Source: Mesostigma viride
Taxonomy: Eukaryota > Streptophyta > Mesostigmatophyceae > Mesostigmatales > Mesostigmataceae
NCBI GenBank assembly: GCA_009746045.1
Contig: RPFO01002182.1
Location: 1-63,792 of the forward strand
DNA: 63,792 nt
Direction: 5' to 3'
A model generated the notes under the pieces. The model made no database searches. It worked only from the letters and a program-made list of their open reading frames with translations, and was not told where the DNA came from. Shown here in pieces: positions 22,501-33,179 of this stretch; the first letter of the stretch is position 1; each line of letters opens with the position of its first letter. A program made the position numbers and the translations under genes.

Positions 22501-25500
22501 AACGTGCGGTTTGAGGCAGGGGAAAACATGCGTGGACGATAGGAATTATAGCACCGGCGGGCTTCAAAGTGCCGGACGGCAGGCGGTACCACCATTCCGT
22601 GGCAGCTTGGCCCAGTTTGCTACCGGCTGGCACACGTTTTCAGTGAATTTTGGGCTCCAGATTTAAATGCAACGTGCGGTTTGAGGCAGGGGAAAACATG
22701 CGTGGACGATAGGAATTATAGCACCGGCGGGCTTCAAAGTGCCGGACGGCAGGCGGTACCACCATTCCGTGGCAGCTTGGCCCAGTTTGCTACCGGCTGG
22801 CACACGTTTTCAGTGAATTTTGGGCTCCAGATTTAAATGCAACGTGCGGTTTGAGGCAGGGGAAAACATGCGTGGACGATAGGAATTATAGCACCGGCGG
22901 GCTTCAAAGTGCCGGACGGCAGGCGGTACCACCATTCCGTGGCAGCTTGGCCCAGTTTGCTACCGGCTGGCACACGTTTTCAGTGAATTTTGGGCTCCAG
23001 ATTTAAATGCAACGTGCGGTTTGAGGCAGGGGAAAACATGCGTGGACGATAGGAATTATAGCACCGGCGGGCTTCAAAGTGCCGGACGGCAGGCGGTACC
23101 ACCATTCCGTGGCAGCTTGGCCCAGTTTGCTACCGGCTGGCACACGTTTTCAGTGAATTTTGGGCTCCAGATTTAAATGCAACGTGCGGTTTGAGGCAGG
23201 GGAAAACATGCGTGGACGATAGGAATTATAGCACCGGCGGGCTTCAAAGTGCCGGACGGCAGGCGGTACCACCATTCCGTGGCAGCTTGGCCCAGTTTGC
23301 TACCGGCTGGCACACGTTTTCAGTGAATTTTGGGCTCCAGATTTAAATGCAACGTGCGGTTTGAGGCAGGGGAAAACATGCGTGGACGATAGGAATTATA
23401 GCACCGGCGGGCTTCAAAGTGCCGGACGGCAGGCGGTACCACCATTCCGTGGCAGCTTGGCCCAGTTTGCTACCGGCTGGCACACGTTTTCAGTGAATTT
23501 TGGGCTCCAGATTTAAATGCAACGTGCGGTTTGAGGCAGGGGAAAACATGCGTGGACGATAGGAATTATAGCACCGGCGGGCTTCAAAGTGCCGGACGGC
23601 AGGCGGTACCACCATTCCGTGGCAGCTTGGCCCAGTTTGCTACCGGCTGGCACACGTTTTCAGTGAATTTTGGGCTCCAGATTTAAATGCAACGTGCGGT
23701 TTGAGGCAGGGGAAAACATGCGTGGACGATAGGAATTATAGCACCGGCGGGCTTCAAAGTGCCGGACGGCAGGCGGTACCACCATTCCGTGGCAGCTTGG
23801 CCCAGTTTGCTACCGGCTGGCACACGTTTTCAGTGAATTTTGGGCTCCAGATTTAAATGCAACGTGCGGTTTGAGGCAGGGGAAAACATGCGTGGACGAT
23901 AGGAATTATAGCACCGGCGGGCTTCAAAGTGCCGGACGGCAGGCGGTACCACCATTCCGTGGCAGCTTGGCCCAGTTTGCTACCGGCTGGCACACGTTTT
24001 CAGTGAATTTTGGGCTCCAGATTTAAATGCAACGTGCGGTTTGAGGCAGGGGAAAACATGCGTGGACGATAGGAATTATAGCACCGGCGGGCTTCAAAGT
24101 GCCGGACGGCAGGCGGTACCACCATTCCGTGGCAGCTTGGCCCAGTTTGCTACCGGCTGGCACACGTTTTCAGTGAATTTTGGGCTCCAGATTTAAATGC
24201 AACGTGCGGTTTGAGGCAGGGGAAAACATGCGTGGACGATAGGAATTATAGCACCGGCGGGCTTCAAAGTGCCGGACGGCAGGCGGTACCACCATTCCGT
24301 GGCAGCTTGGCCCAGTTTGCTACCGGCTGGCACACGTTTTCAGTGAATTTTGGGCTCCAGATTTAAATGCAACGTGCGGTTTGAGGCAGGGGAAAACATG
24401 CGTGGACGATAGGAATTATAGCACCGGCGGGCTTCAAAGTGCCGGACGGCAGGCGGTACCACCATTCCGTGGCAGCTTGGCCCAGTTTGCTACCGGCTGG
24501 CACACGTTTTCAGTGAATTTTGGGCTCCAGATTTAAATGCAACGTGCGGTTTGAGGCAGGGGAAAACATGCGTGGACGATAGGAATTATAGCACCGGCGG
24601 GCTTCAAAGTGCCGGACGGCAGGCGGTACCACCATTCCGTGGCAGCTTGGCCCAGTTTGCTACCGGCTGGCACACGTTTTCAGTGAATTTTGGGCTCCAG
24701 ATTTAAATGCAACGTGCGGTTTGAGGCAGGGGAAAACATGCGTGGACGATAGGAATTATAGCACCGGCGGGCTTCAAAGTGCCGGACGGCAGGCGGTACC
24801 ACCATTCCGTGGCAGCTTGGCCCAGTTTGCTACCGGCTGGCACACGTTTTCAGTGAATTTTGGGCTCCAGATTTAAATGCAACGTGCGGTTTGAGGCAGG
24901 GGAAAACATGCGTGGACGATAGGAATTATAGCACCGGCGGGCTTCAAAGTGCCGGACGGCAGGCGGTACCACCATTCCGTGGCAGCTTGGCCCAGTTTGC
25001 TACCGGCTGGCACACGTTTTCAGTGAATTTTGGGCTCCAGATTTAAATGCAACGTGCGGTTTGAGGCAGGGGAAAACATGCGTGGACGATAGGAATTATA
25101 GCACCGGCGGGCTTCAAAGTGCCGGACGGCAGGCGGTACCACCATTCCGTGGCAGCTTGGCCCAGTTTGCTACCGGCTGGCACACGTTTTCAGTGAATTT
25201 TGGGCTCCAGATTTAAATGCAACGTGCGGTTTGAGGCAGGGGAAAACATGCGTGGACGATAGGAATTATAGCACCGGCGGGCTTCAAAGTGCCGGACGGC
25301 AGGCGGTACCACCATTCCGTGGCAGCTTGGCCCAGTTTGCTACCGGCTGGCACACGTTTTCAGTGAATTTTGGGCTCCAGATTTAAATGCAACGTGCGGT
25401 TTGAGGCAGGGGAAAACATGCGTGGACGATAGGAATTATAGCACCGGCGGGCTTCAAAGTGCCGGACGGCAGGCGGTACCACCATTCCGTGGCAGCTTGG

Positions 25501-27690
25501 CCCAGTTTGCTACCGGCTGGCACACGTTTTCAGTGAATTTTGGGCTCCAGATTTAAATGCAACGTGCGGTTTGAGGCAGGGGAAAACATGCGTGGACGAT
25601 AGGAATTATAGCACCGGCGGGCTTCAAAGTGCCGGACGGCAGGCGGTACCACCATTCCGTGGCAGCTTGGCCCAGTTTGCTACCGGCTGGCACACGTTTT
25701 CAGTGAATTTTGGGCTCCAGATTTAAATGCAACGTGCGGTTTGAGGCAGGGGAAAACATGCGTGGACGATAGGAATTATAGCACCGGCGGGCTTCAAAGT
25801 GCCGGACGGCAGGCGGTACCACCATTCCGTGGCAGCTTGGCCCAGTTTGCTACCGGCTGGCACACGTTTTCAGTGAATTTTGGGCTCCAGATTTAAATGC
25901 AACGTGCGGTTTGAGGCAGGGGAAAACATGCGTGGACGATAGGAATTATAGCACCGGCGGGCTTCAAAGTGCCGGACGGCAGGCGGTACCACCATTCCGT
26001 GGCAGCTTGGCCCAGTTTGCTACCGGCTGGCACACGTTTTCAGTGAATTTTGGGCTCCAGATTTAAATGCAACGTGCGGTTTGAGGCAGGGGAAAACATG
26101 CGTGGACGATAGGAATTATAGCACCGGCGGGCTTCAAAGTGCCGGACGGCAGGCGGTACCACCATTCCGTGGCAGCTTGGCCCAGTTTGCTACCGGCTGG
26201 CACACGTTTTCAGTGAATTTTGGGCTCCAGATTTAAATGCAACGTGCGGTTTGAGGCAGGGGAAAACATGCGTGGACGATAGGAATTATAGCACCGGCGG
26301 GCTTCAAAGTGCCGGACGGCAGGCGGTACCACCATTCCGTGGCAGCTTGGCCCAGTTTGCTACCGGCTGGCACACGTTTTCAGTGAATTTTGGGCTCCAG
26401 ATTTAAATGCAACGTGCGGTTTGAGGCAGGGGAAAACATGCGTGGACGATAGGAATTATAGCACCGGCGGGCTTCAAAGTGCCGGACGGCAGGCGGTACC
26501 ACCATTCCGTGGCAGCTTGGCCCAGTTTGCTACCGGCTGGCACACGTTTTCAGTGAATTTTGGGCTCCAGATTTAAATGCAACGTGCGGTTTGAGGCAGG
26601 GGAAAACATGCGTGGACGATAGGAATTATAGCACCGGCGGGCTTCAAAGTGCCGGACGGCAGGCGGTACCACCATTCCGTGGCAGCTTGGCCCAGTTTGC
26701 TACCGGCTGGCACACGTTTTCAGTGAATTTTGGGCTCCAGATTTAAATGCAACGTGCGGTTTGAGGCAGGGGAAAACATGCGTGGACGATAGGAATTATA
26801 GCACCGGCGGGCTTCAAAGTGCCGGACGGCAGGCGGTACCACCATTCCGTGGCAGCTTGGCCCAGTTTGCTACCGGCTGGCACACGTTTTCAGTGAATTT
26901 TGGGCTCCAGATTTAAATGCAACGTGCGGTTTGAGGCAGGGGAAAACATGCGTGGACGATAGGAATTATAGCACCGGCGGGCTTCAAAGTGCCGGACGGC
27001 AGGCGGTACCACCATTCCGTGGCAGCTTGGCCCAGTTTGCTACCGGCTGGCACACGTTTTCAGTGAATTTTGGGCTCCAGATTTAAATGCAACGTGCGGT
27101 TTGAGGCAGGGGAAAACATGCGTGGACGATAGGAATTATAGCACCGGCGGGCTTCAAAGTGCCGGACGGCAGGCGGTACCACCATTCCGTGGCAGCTTGG
27201 CCCAGTTTGCTACCGGCTGGCACACGTTTTCAGTGAATTTTGGGCTCCAGATTTAAATGCAACGTGCGGTTTGAGGCAGGGGAAAACATGCGTGGACGAT
27301 AGGAATTATAGCACCGGCGGGCTTCAAAGTGCCGGACGGCAGGCGGTACCACCATTCCGTGGCAGCTTGGCCCAGTTTGCTACCGGCTGGCACACGTTTT
27401 CAGTGAATTTTGGGCTCCAGATTTAAATGCAACGTGCGGTTTGAGGCAGGGGAAAACATGCGTGGACGATAGGAATTATAGCACCGGCGGGCTTCAAAGT
27501 GCCGGACGGCAGGCGGTACCACCATTCCGTGGCAGCTTGGCCCAGTTTGCTACCGGCTGGCACACGTTTTCAGTGAATTTTGGGCTCCAGATTTAAATGC
27601 AACGTGCGGTTTGAGGCAGGGGAAAACATGCGTGGACGATAGGAATTATAGCACCGGCGGGCTTCAAAGTGCCGGACGGCAGGCGGTACC
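19531..27690 (+). repeat. 170-bp satellite, 48 identical head-to-tail units
   Basis: Units start with ACCATTCCGTGGCAGC and end with GGCAGGCGGTACC. Starts at 19531, 19701, 19871 and so on to 27521 give exactly 48 x 170 = 8160 bases. I saw no base difference between units. No reading frame crosses a unit. Each unit has one TTTAAA and one GGTACC. The array starts right after a LINE tail and ends exactly where the GC-palindrome leader of LINE D begins, so it may be the repeated 5' promoter of that element rather than an independent satellite. Confidence 0.97.
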
Positions 27691-27804
27691 GCGACCGCAG
27701 CGCGTTGGGGGGCTGCCGCCCCCCAAACCCCCCGCGTGGGGGGCTCCGCCCCCCACACCCCCCGCCCCCCCCCTCGGTGGCTGCCACGCCTGCCCTGATT
27801 GTTC
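27691..27804 (+). promoter_or_regulatory. LINE D leader with GC palindromes
   Basis: Between the last satellite unit and the ATG at 27805 lies GGGGGGCTGCCGCCCCCC, then GGGGGGCTCCGCCCCCC, two perfect-stem hairpins, plus C runs. This is strongly structured 5' leader sequence. Confidence 0.55.
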
Positions 27805-28629
27805 ATGGACGACCCACGACCCCCTTCGCCCAACGGCTCCCCCGCTCCCCGGTTGGCGCCTCGGCGGTCCTCTCGGCTTGCGGCCCTTCTTGCGGAGGTG
27901 GGCGACCCGGCTGCGGGGGGCTCGGGCGCCCCGGTCTCCCCCTCCTTGGTCTGCGAGGTCTGCCGGAGCGGGCACCGCGGGCACCACATGTTAGTTTGTG
28001 ATGCTTGCAATTCCGGGTGGCACTTGCAGTGTCTTACTCCCCGGCTCTACCGGGTCCCGCCGGGCTCCTGGACGTGCCCGCGCTGTCCCCCCGGCGGGCC
28101 CCCGGGCTGCCCTCCCCGCTGGGTGCTCCGGCCCCCTGCCCCGTGTGCCCCCCTGCCGAGGCCCTCGGGGCGGGCCGTGGCCTGCCCGATGGGGCCGCCG
28201 TTGCTCGGGCCCTGGCGCCCTCGGCCCCGGGGCCCCACCCGTCGCCTGGCCCCGCCGACGGGGGCGCGGCGCTGTCGCCTGGGCTGGCCCGGCCGACCCC
28301 CGGCGGGCCTGGCGACCCCGGCGCCCGCCCCCGGCCCCTCGCTCCCCGACGCTCTGGCCTCCCTTCCCCCGGCCGCGGTTGGCCACCCAGCCGCCACCCC
28401 CGTCCTTGCCGCGTGGGACGGCGGCCCCCGGGCCCACGCGTTCACCTCGTGGCCGCCCTCGCACATTGTCGGCGTGGTGGGCCGCGCCACCTTTTCTTGG
28501 GCGTACTGCCCTTTGTTGCTGGACGCGGTCGGGCTCCAGGCCGCCTTCCCCTCGCTCCCTAGGCCCCCGGCCTTCCTGGCCCTAGTTGCGCAGGTGCGGG
28601 CGACATTTCTTTCCGCCGCCCCCCGGTGA
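27805..28629 (+). CDS. LINE D N-terminal segment with PHD finger
   Basis: From the ATG (MDDPRPPSPNGS) the frame has a basic RRSSRLAALLAEVG patch, then a PHD finger at about residues 50-92: CEVC, 11 residues, CDAC, GWHLQC, then CPRC, a C4HC3 pattern. A long proline-rich linker follows, then VVGRATFSWAYCPLLLDAVG. It stops at 28627 while the neighbouring frame carries on without a gap, so a frameshift rather than a true stop is likely. PHD fingers usually read histone H3 tails; a role in choosing chromatin targets is an inference. Confidence 0.75.
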   Translation: MDDPRPPSPNGSPAPRLAPRRSSRLAALLAEVGDPAAGGSGAPVSPSLVCEVCRSGHRGHHMLVCDACNSGWHLQCLTPRLYRVPPGSWTCPRCPPGGPPGCPPRWVLRPPAPCAPLPRPSGRAVACPMGPPLLGPWRPRPRGPTRRLAPPTGARRCRLGWPGRPPAGLATPAPAPGPSLPDALASLPPAAVGHPAATPVLAAWDGGPRAHAFTSWPPSHIVGVVGRATFSWAYCPLLLDAVGLQAAFPSLPRPPAFLALVAQVRATFLSAAPR

Positions 28630-29230
28630 CGGCCTCGACTCTTTGGGGGTATGTCTTGGAAGGATATCACGCCGGCTGCCGGCTGCCGTGGCATCTCCCG
28701 GCCGCCCGGCAGGAAGAGCTGCTTTCCCTGGACGAGCGGGTGGGTCAGGAGGTGGTCGAGTTCGTCACGGCGGTGGCTCGAGACGCACAGGTCTCGGTGC
28801 GGGCGGCCTACCTCGCGGGCGGCGCCGACCTGGGCCTCATGTCCCCGCGGCAGCTTCGCCTCTTCTTGGACGCCCAGGCCCCGCCTCCCGGCCCGGTTGC
28901 CAGTGGGGGCTTTCTCATCACCTCCCTCAGCCTGGCGCAGGCCGCCATGCTGCGTGTGGAGTTCGGGGCCCCCATCGCGGTTCAGGGCGGCCAGGCCATC
29001 TTGGTGGACTCGGCCGGGCGCGCCCAGCCCCTAACCGCGGGGACGCCTGTTTCTGCCTTCCTCCACGACATCCTGGAGTTGGCAGGCATCCCGCACGAAT
29101 GGCACCCCGCGGCTGACCAACCGGTCGGCATCCTCTCGCGCGCCCAGATTGCCGCTCTCCCGGGTTGCTGGGAGGCCGGCTGGGACCCGCCCCCCCTCAT
29201 GTCCGGTCCCTTCTGGAGGGGGACGACCCC
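28626..29230 (+). pseudogene. LINE D middle segment, conserved but unrecognised
   Basis: The frame continues the N-terminal one: TASTLWGYVLEGYHAGCRLP, LLSLDERVGQEVVEFVTAVA, then a compact domain with GGFLITSLSLAQAAMLRVEF and FLHDILELAGIPHEWHPAA. I cannot name it. After about 29210 this frame degrades into shadow sequence, and the coding signal passes to the frame that opens at 29165. Confidence 0.55.
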
Positions 29231-30076
29231 GAGTCGGGCTCCTGTGCCATCTGCCTTGAGCCCTTCCGGCCGGGGGATGGCTTGTGTCGCCTGCCCGCGT
29301 GCGGCCACACATTCCATCAAGCGTGCATCGCGCGCAGCTTGCTCCACTCCGTGCCGCGCTGCCCGTTGTGCCGGGCTGTTGTGCCGCCCCCTGGGACTGC
29401 GCTTCCTCTCGGCCCGCCCCCGGTCTCGCTGGGTCCCCTGCCGGGTCCCCACCGGGCCCCGGGGCCAGCTGCCTCCCCGACCCCTCGGCCTCCGCCCCCG
29501 GCCTCGTTGCCGGGGCCTGGGGTGGTCGCGGGCGCGCTGGCGAGTCCCCCTGGGAGGGGCGCCGGCGTTCTCGATCCCCCTCCGCTGGGGGTCTCCCCGG
29601 TGGGCACTGCCTCCTCCGTGGCCCCGGCGGGCCTGCCGGGCGCTGGTCGGGTCGTGGTGCGCGCGCCTGCCGGCCCGGCTGGGGAGACGCCGCAGGCCCC
29701 ACGTCCTGCCTTTGCTGGCGCCGCTCCCCGCCACTCAGCGCCCGCCGACGGCCTTCACCGGTGTGCCGTGCTGCTTCCCACGGGGTCCCCGTGTGCGGGT
29801 GTGTTCCACAACCGTAACCTCCTCTGCCAGCACCTTCGCGCTGTGCACCCCGATCTCGGCGCGGCGGATCTGCAGGCCATGAGCTGTTACCGGTGCCCGG
29901 AAGCTCACTGCCAGCGGGTGTACTCCATTCACGGGCGCGCTCAGCACGCGCGCGCCTGTGTTGCTCAACGGCCCCTCAACCGGCCAGCAGTCCCGGCCCC
30001 CTCCCCCCTCCCGCCTCGGCTCCCCCGGCTCCCAGCCCCCGCCGCCCGACTACTCGGCCAGTTGGCGTTGGCTTGA
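29165..30076 (+). CDS. LINE D segment with RING-H2 finger and C2H2 fingers
   Basis: RING-H2 at about residues 27-68: CAIC, then LPACGHTFHQAC, then CPLC, a complete C3H2C3 set as in E3 ubiquitin ligases. A roughly 120-residue Pro/Ala/Gly linker follows. Then come two C2H2-like fingers: CAVLLPTGSPCAGVF with HLRAVH, and CYRCPEAHC with HGRAQHARAC. C2H2 fingers ahead of the polymerase are known in R2-type LINEs, where they bind target DNA. A RING next to them is unexpected. Frame breaks exist on both sides. Confidence 0.75.
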   Translation: MLGGRLGPAPPHVRSLLEGDDPESGSCAICLEPFRPGDGLCRLPACGHTFHQACIARSLLHSVPRCPLCRAVVPPPGTALPLGPPPVSLGPLPGPHRAPGPAASPTPRPPPPASLPGPGVVAGALASPPGRGAGVLDPPPLGVSPVGTASSVAPAGLPGAGRVVVRAPAGPAGETPQAPRPAFAGAAPRHSAPADGLHRCAVLLPTGSPCAGVFHNRNLLCQHLRAVHPDLGAADLQAMSCYRCPEAHCQRVYSIHGRAQHARACVAQRPLNRPAVPAPSPLPPRLPRLPAPAARLLGQLALA

Positions 30077-30866
30077 CACGGTTCCCTGGGATGCATGCGC
30101 CATCAACCCGACGTCTACCCTGACCGACCTCCCCCACCGCGCGCGTAGCCTTTTCGCGCAATGTGCAATCGTTTCTCTCCGGCGCATGCACGCCGCTCCG
30201 GACGACCCGCTGGGCTTTAAACTGCACATGGTGACCCCCCGCCTGCTCCTCACCCCTCTCGGGCGTGGTGTGCGCGGCCTCCAGGGTGCGGTTATTGCCC
30301 GTTGCCGACGCTTTCTGCAGGGGGACTGGGAGGGGCTGTTTGGCGTGCCGCCCCCGCGCACGGCCCGGCTGTCGGGGGAGGTCAACTTCGAGCGGGTGGC
30401 CGCCGACGTCATCCGCCTCGTCCGCGAGGGGCAGCTCAGCCGGGCCATGACCCGCTTGGAAATGGCCAAGCTCGCCCCCGCCAATGCGGCTACCCTGGCG
30501 GCCTTGGAGGCTCTTCACCCTGCGGAGCCCGGATTCCAGCTGCCCGTGCCGGACCCCCTGCCGGCCCCCCTCCGGCTGGACCGCGACTGCTTCCTGGAGG
30601 TGATGCGTGCGGTCCCGCGGGCTTCCTCTACCGGGCCGTCGGGCTGGCGCTACGAGCACTTGGAGGTCCTGGTGGGGCATGGGGGCGAGGACATTCTCTT
30701 TGACACCCTCATTGACCTGGCGGCTGGTCGCGTTCCTCCCGCTGCGCGCGAGTGGTTAGCGGGCGCTCGCCTCCTCGCTCTGCTCAAGGGTGTCTTGCCC
30801 CCCCCGAGGGCAAGGTGCGCCCGATCGCCTGCGGTGAGGTGCTCCGCAAGCTCGTGGGCAAAGTGA
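29958..30866 (+). pseudogene. LINE D pre-polymerase region
   Basis: Frame with DYSASWRWLDTVPWDACAIN, VNFERVAADVIRLVREGQLS, MTRLEMAKLAPANAATLAAL and STGPSGWRYEHLEVLVG, the block that comes before the fingers in endonuclease-type LINEs. At about 30790 it gives way to the polymerase frame within a CCCCCCGAGG run, consistent with a 1-base indel. Confidence 0.7.
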
Positions 30867-32962
30867 TCTGCCGCCAAAAGGCGCCCGAGCTCCGTGCCTT
30901 TTTCTGCCCGCCCCTCGCAGCGGGTGAGACCTCGGTGGCGGCCCAGCTGGGGGTGACGACTCCAGGCGGGGCGGATATCCTCATCCATTCGGTGCAGGCC
31001 TACCTCGAGGCCCACCCCACCCACGCTGTCGTCAAGGTCGACTGCCACAACGCGTTCAACAGTCTGTCCCGCGCCAGCATGTTTGCGGCCGTCATGGAGT
31101 CCTTCGAGGACTTGTACGCTTGGACAGCCGTGTGCTACGGCCAGCCCGGCCAACTGGTTCACATCATGGAGGACGGCACTCGCGGCGGCCTGCTGTCGCG
31201 GTCGGGCACCCAGCAAGGGGACCCCCTGGGACCCCTGTACTTTGCCGCCCCCCTCCAGGGTTGCCTCCAAGCGGTCCATGCTGCCCACCCGGCGGTCGCT
31301 ATTCAGGCCTACTTGGATGATATCTACCTTCTGGGCCCTGTGCCGGACACCACCGCGGCTCTGCTGGCACTGCAGACCGCGGTGGCCGACATCAACCTCC
31401 AGTTGACCCTTGCCAAGTGCGCGGTGTACTCGCCCCAAGGTGATTGCTCCGGCTTTCCGCCCCAGCTCTTGGGCCGGGACGAGCGCCTCCATGGGTTGGA
31501 TGTCCTCGGCGTTCCGGTTGGCGACCCCGCGTTTGTCATCGATGCTCTGCGGGCCGCCCTCGAGGCACGCACTGAGGTACTGCCCTTGATTGCGCGCCTT
31601 CATGATTCGCAGACCAAGGGTCTGCTTCTGTGGTTTTGCGCTCACCCTCGCGTCGTTCACTGGCTCCGGGGCGCTCTTCCGTCTCAGGTCCGGCTGGCCG
31701 CCGAGGGCCACGACGAACGCATCCAGTCGGCCTTGGCGCAGCTGGTCCCGGGCCCCGACCTCCCGCCACATGCTATTCGCATTGCCTCCCTGCCTGCACG
31801 GATGGGTGGCTGCGGTCTGACTCGTGCCGCCCGGCTGGCCCCAGCAGCCTTTTTGGGCTCCGTCGCTCAGTCGTGGGCGGAAAGCTGCCGGCTCCTGCCC
31901 CTTTTGGCAACGGCAGCGCCTGACCTCCTGGACCCCAGCAGCCCTTTGCCCTTCGTCACCGCCATCCAGGAGGCCTATGCTGAGATCCAGCAGGCCTGTT
32001 CTCCCGTCCGTGCCGCTCAGGCGGTACAGCGCCACCTCCCTCGCGGCACTCCCTCGGTCGCCTCCGTTCAATCTCCCGCCGCATTCCCTGCTCGCGTCAT
32101 CGATAAACACCAGAAAACCTACGCGGGTATTCTGCACACGGCTGATTGGATTGCTCTTTTCGCGGACCTCAACGCCCAGGGACGTGCGTGGCTGTTCTCG
32201 CTTTCCTTGCGGAGTGTGGGCTCGGCGTACCTTCGTGCTCTTCCCATGGCCCCCCCATTCGCCTTGGCTCCCAGCCACTACTCGGTGGCGCTCCGGCACC
32301 AGCTATTTGCCCCGCAGCCTCTTGTTCCGGCCGGGCGGCCTTGTGGTAGCTGTGGGCAGCCGCTGGATCCCACGGGGACTCACTACCTTGCCTGCATGGG
32401 GGGCCAACAGAATCAGAATTGGTATTTGTATTTGCACACTGTCCTCCTGACGGTGGTGCTCGCCATGATTCGGTCGGTTTTCCCCCACGCGAACATCCGG
32501 TCCGAGGATGCGGATGGCGCTGCCTTCTATTCCCCCAACCACCGGCCTGACATCGTGGTGCTGGACTTTGAGGGGGGTGGCCGGCATCTGCTTATTGACG
32601 TTTCGGTGGCGCGGCCCTTGGCTCTTAGCCACGTGGCTGGGGCCTCCCTCACGGCAGGTTACACGGCGGACCGGGCGGAGCGGGCCAAGCTCCTGGCCTA
32701 CGGCGACGTCGGGCACCATCGTGTGGTGCCCTTTGTCCTGGAGGAGTTTGGGGCCATGGGGCCCCTGACCTCCGCCTTCTTCAAGGAGTGTTGCCGGCTC
32801 CGGGAGGACCGGCTGGACCTGGAGGGCCAGCGGGCCCCATGGTCGGCGCGGACCTGGACGTCATATTGGCGTCAGCGCTTGTCGGTGGCGCTGACTCGGG
32901 CCATGGCGGACATCATGCTCCGCCGTACGCGGGCTGATTTTGCGGTGCAGCAGGGCTATTAG
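30752..32962 (+). CDS. LINE D reverse transcriptase and restriction-like endonuclease
   Basis: About 720 residues after the frame entry near 30795. Polymerase: GKVRPIACGEVLRKLVGKVI (fingers), VVKVDCHNAFNSLSRASMF (motif A), GTQQGDPLGPLYF (B), AYLDDIYLLG (C), then thumb. A CCHC knuckle CGSCGQPLDPTGTHYLAC lies near residue 530. The PD-(D/E)XK-type endonuclease has RPDIVVLD and LLIDVSVARP near 597-615, with a following Lys (AERAKLL). This architecture (polymerase, CCHC, RLE) is that of R2/NeSL-like LINEs, which nick a preferred target and prime cDNA from it. LINE E is the same protein at near identity. Confidence 0.92.
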   Translation: MVSGRSPPRSAQGCLAPPEGKVRPIACGEVLRKLVGKVICRQKAPELRAFFCPPLAAGETSVAAQLGVTTPGGADILIHSVQAYLEAHPTHAVVKVDCHNAFNSLSRASMFAAVMESFEDLYAWTAVCYGQPGQLVHIMEDGTRGGLLSRSGTQQGDPLGPLYFAAPLQGCLQAVHAAHPAVAIQAYLDDIYLLGPVPDTTAALLALQTAVADINLQLTLAKCAVYSPQGDCSGFPPQLLGRDERLHGLDVLGVPVGDPAFVIDALRAALEARTEVLPLIARLHDSQTKGLLLWFCAHPRVVHWLRGALPSQVRLAAEGHDERIQSALAQLVPGPDLPPHAIRIASLPARMGGCGLTRAARLAPAAFLGSVAQSWAESCRLLPLLATAAPDLLDPSSPLPFVTAIQEAYAEIQQACSPVRAAQAVQRHLPRGTPSVASVQSPAAFPARVIDKHQKTYAGILHTADWIALFADLNAQGRAWLFSLSLRSVGSAYLRALPMAPPFALAPSHYSVALRHQLFAPQPLVPAGRPCGSCGQPLDPTGTHYLACMGGQQNQNWYLYLHTVLLTVVLAMIRSVFPHANIRSEDADGAAFYSPNHRPDIVVLDFEGGGRHLLIDVSVARPLALSHVAGASLTAGYTADRAERAKLLAYGDVGHHRVVPFVLEEFGAMGPLTSAFFKECCRLREDRLDLEGQRAPWSARTWTSYWRQRLSVALTRAMADIMLRRTRADFAVQQGY

Positions 32963-33096
32963 GTTCCTCCCGTTAGGCGTTTCCATTGGTCTTATCGTAG
33001 TATAGAGCTTTGACATGGCTCTGTATATAGGTTTATAGCTGGGCGTTTGCTTTGGTTTGAGTGATTTCACTCTGCTGTAAGTAATTATATTTTTAA

Positions 33097-33179
33097 AATA
33101 TATTCCGATGGCGTTTGCTTTGGTTTGAGTGATTTCACTCTGCTGTAAGTAATTATATTTTTAAAATATATTCCGATGG
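33097..33179 (+). mobile_element. 53-bp LINE tail flanked by two target copies
   Basis: AATATATTCCGATGG at 33097-33111, then 53 bases identical to the last 53 of LINE D (33112-33164), then the target again at 33165-33179. It is an extremely 5'-truncated insertion into the same site. Confidence 0.9.

Larger units (their letters stand above)
27691..33096 (+). mobile_element. LINE D, near full-length, family 2, PHD/RING-bearing
   Basis: It codes on the plus strand from 27805 to 32962, with a 134-base 3' UTR ending GTAATTATATTTTTAA and the target AATATATTCCGATGG at 33097-33111. Coding is spread over five overlapping frames; each overlap shows one frame taking over from another in GC-rich runs, so the ancestor probably had one or two long ORFs. 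Order: PHD finger, unknown alpha/beta region, RING-H2, C2H2 pair, fingers, polymerase, CCHC, endonuclease. If the 170-bp array belongs to it, the element would start at 19531. Confidence 0.88.

Noticed and set aside
19531-27690. CRISPR array
   Set aside because: The 170-bp units abut with no variable spacers, in a eukaryotic transposon-rich context; it is a plain tandem satellite.
30650-32299. 549-residue minus-strand ORF opposite LINE D polymerase
   Set aside because: Antisense shadow; the plus strand carries unambiguous polymerase and endonuclease motifs, and the same shadow recurs opposite LINEs B and E.
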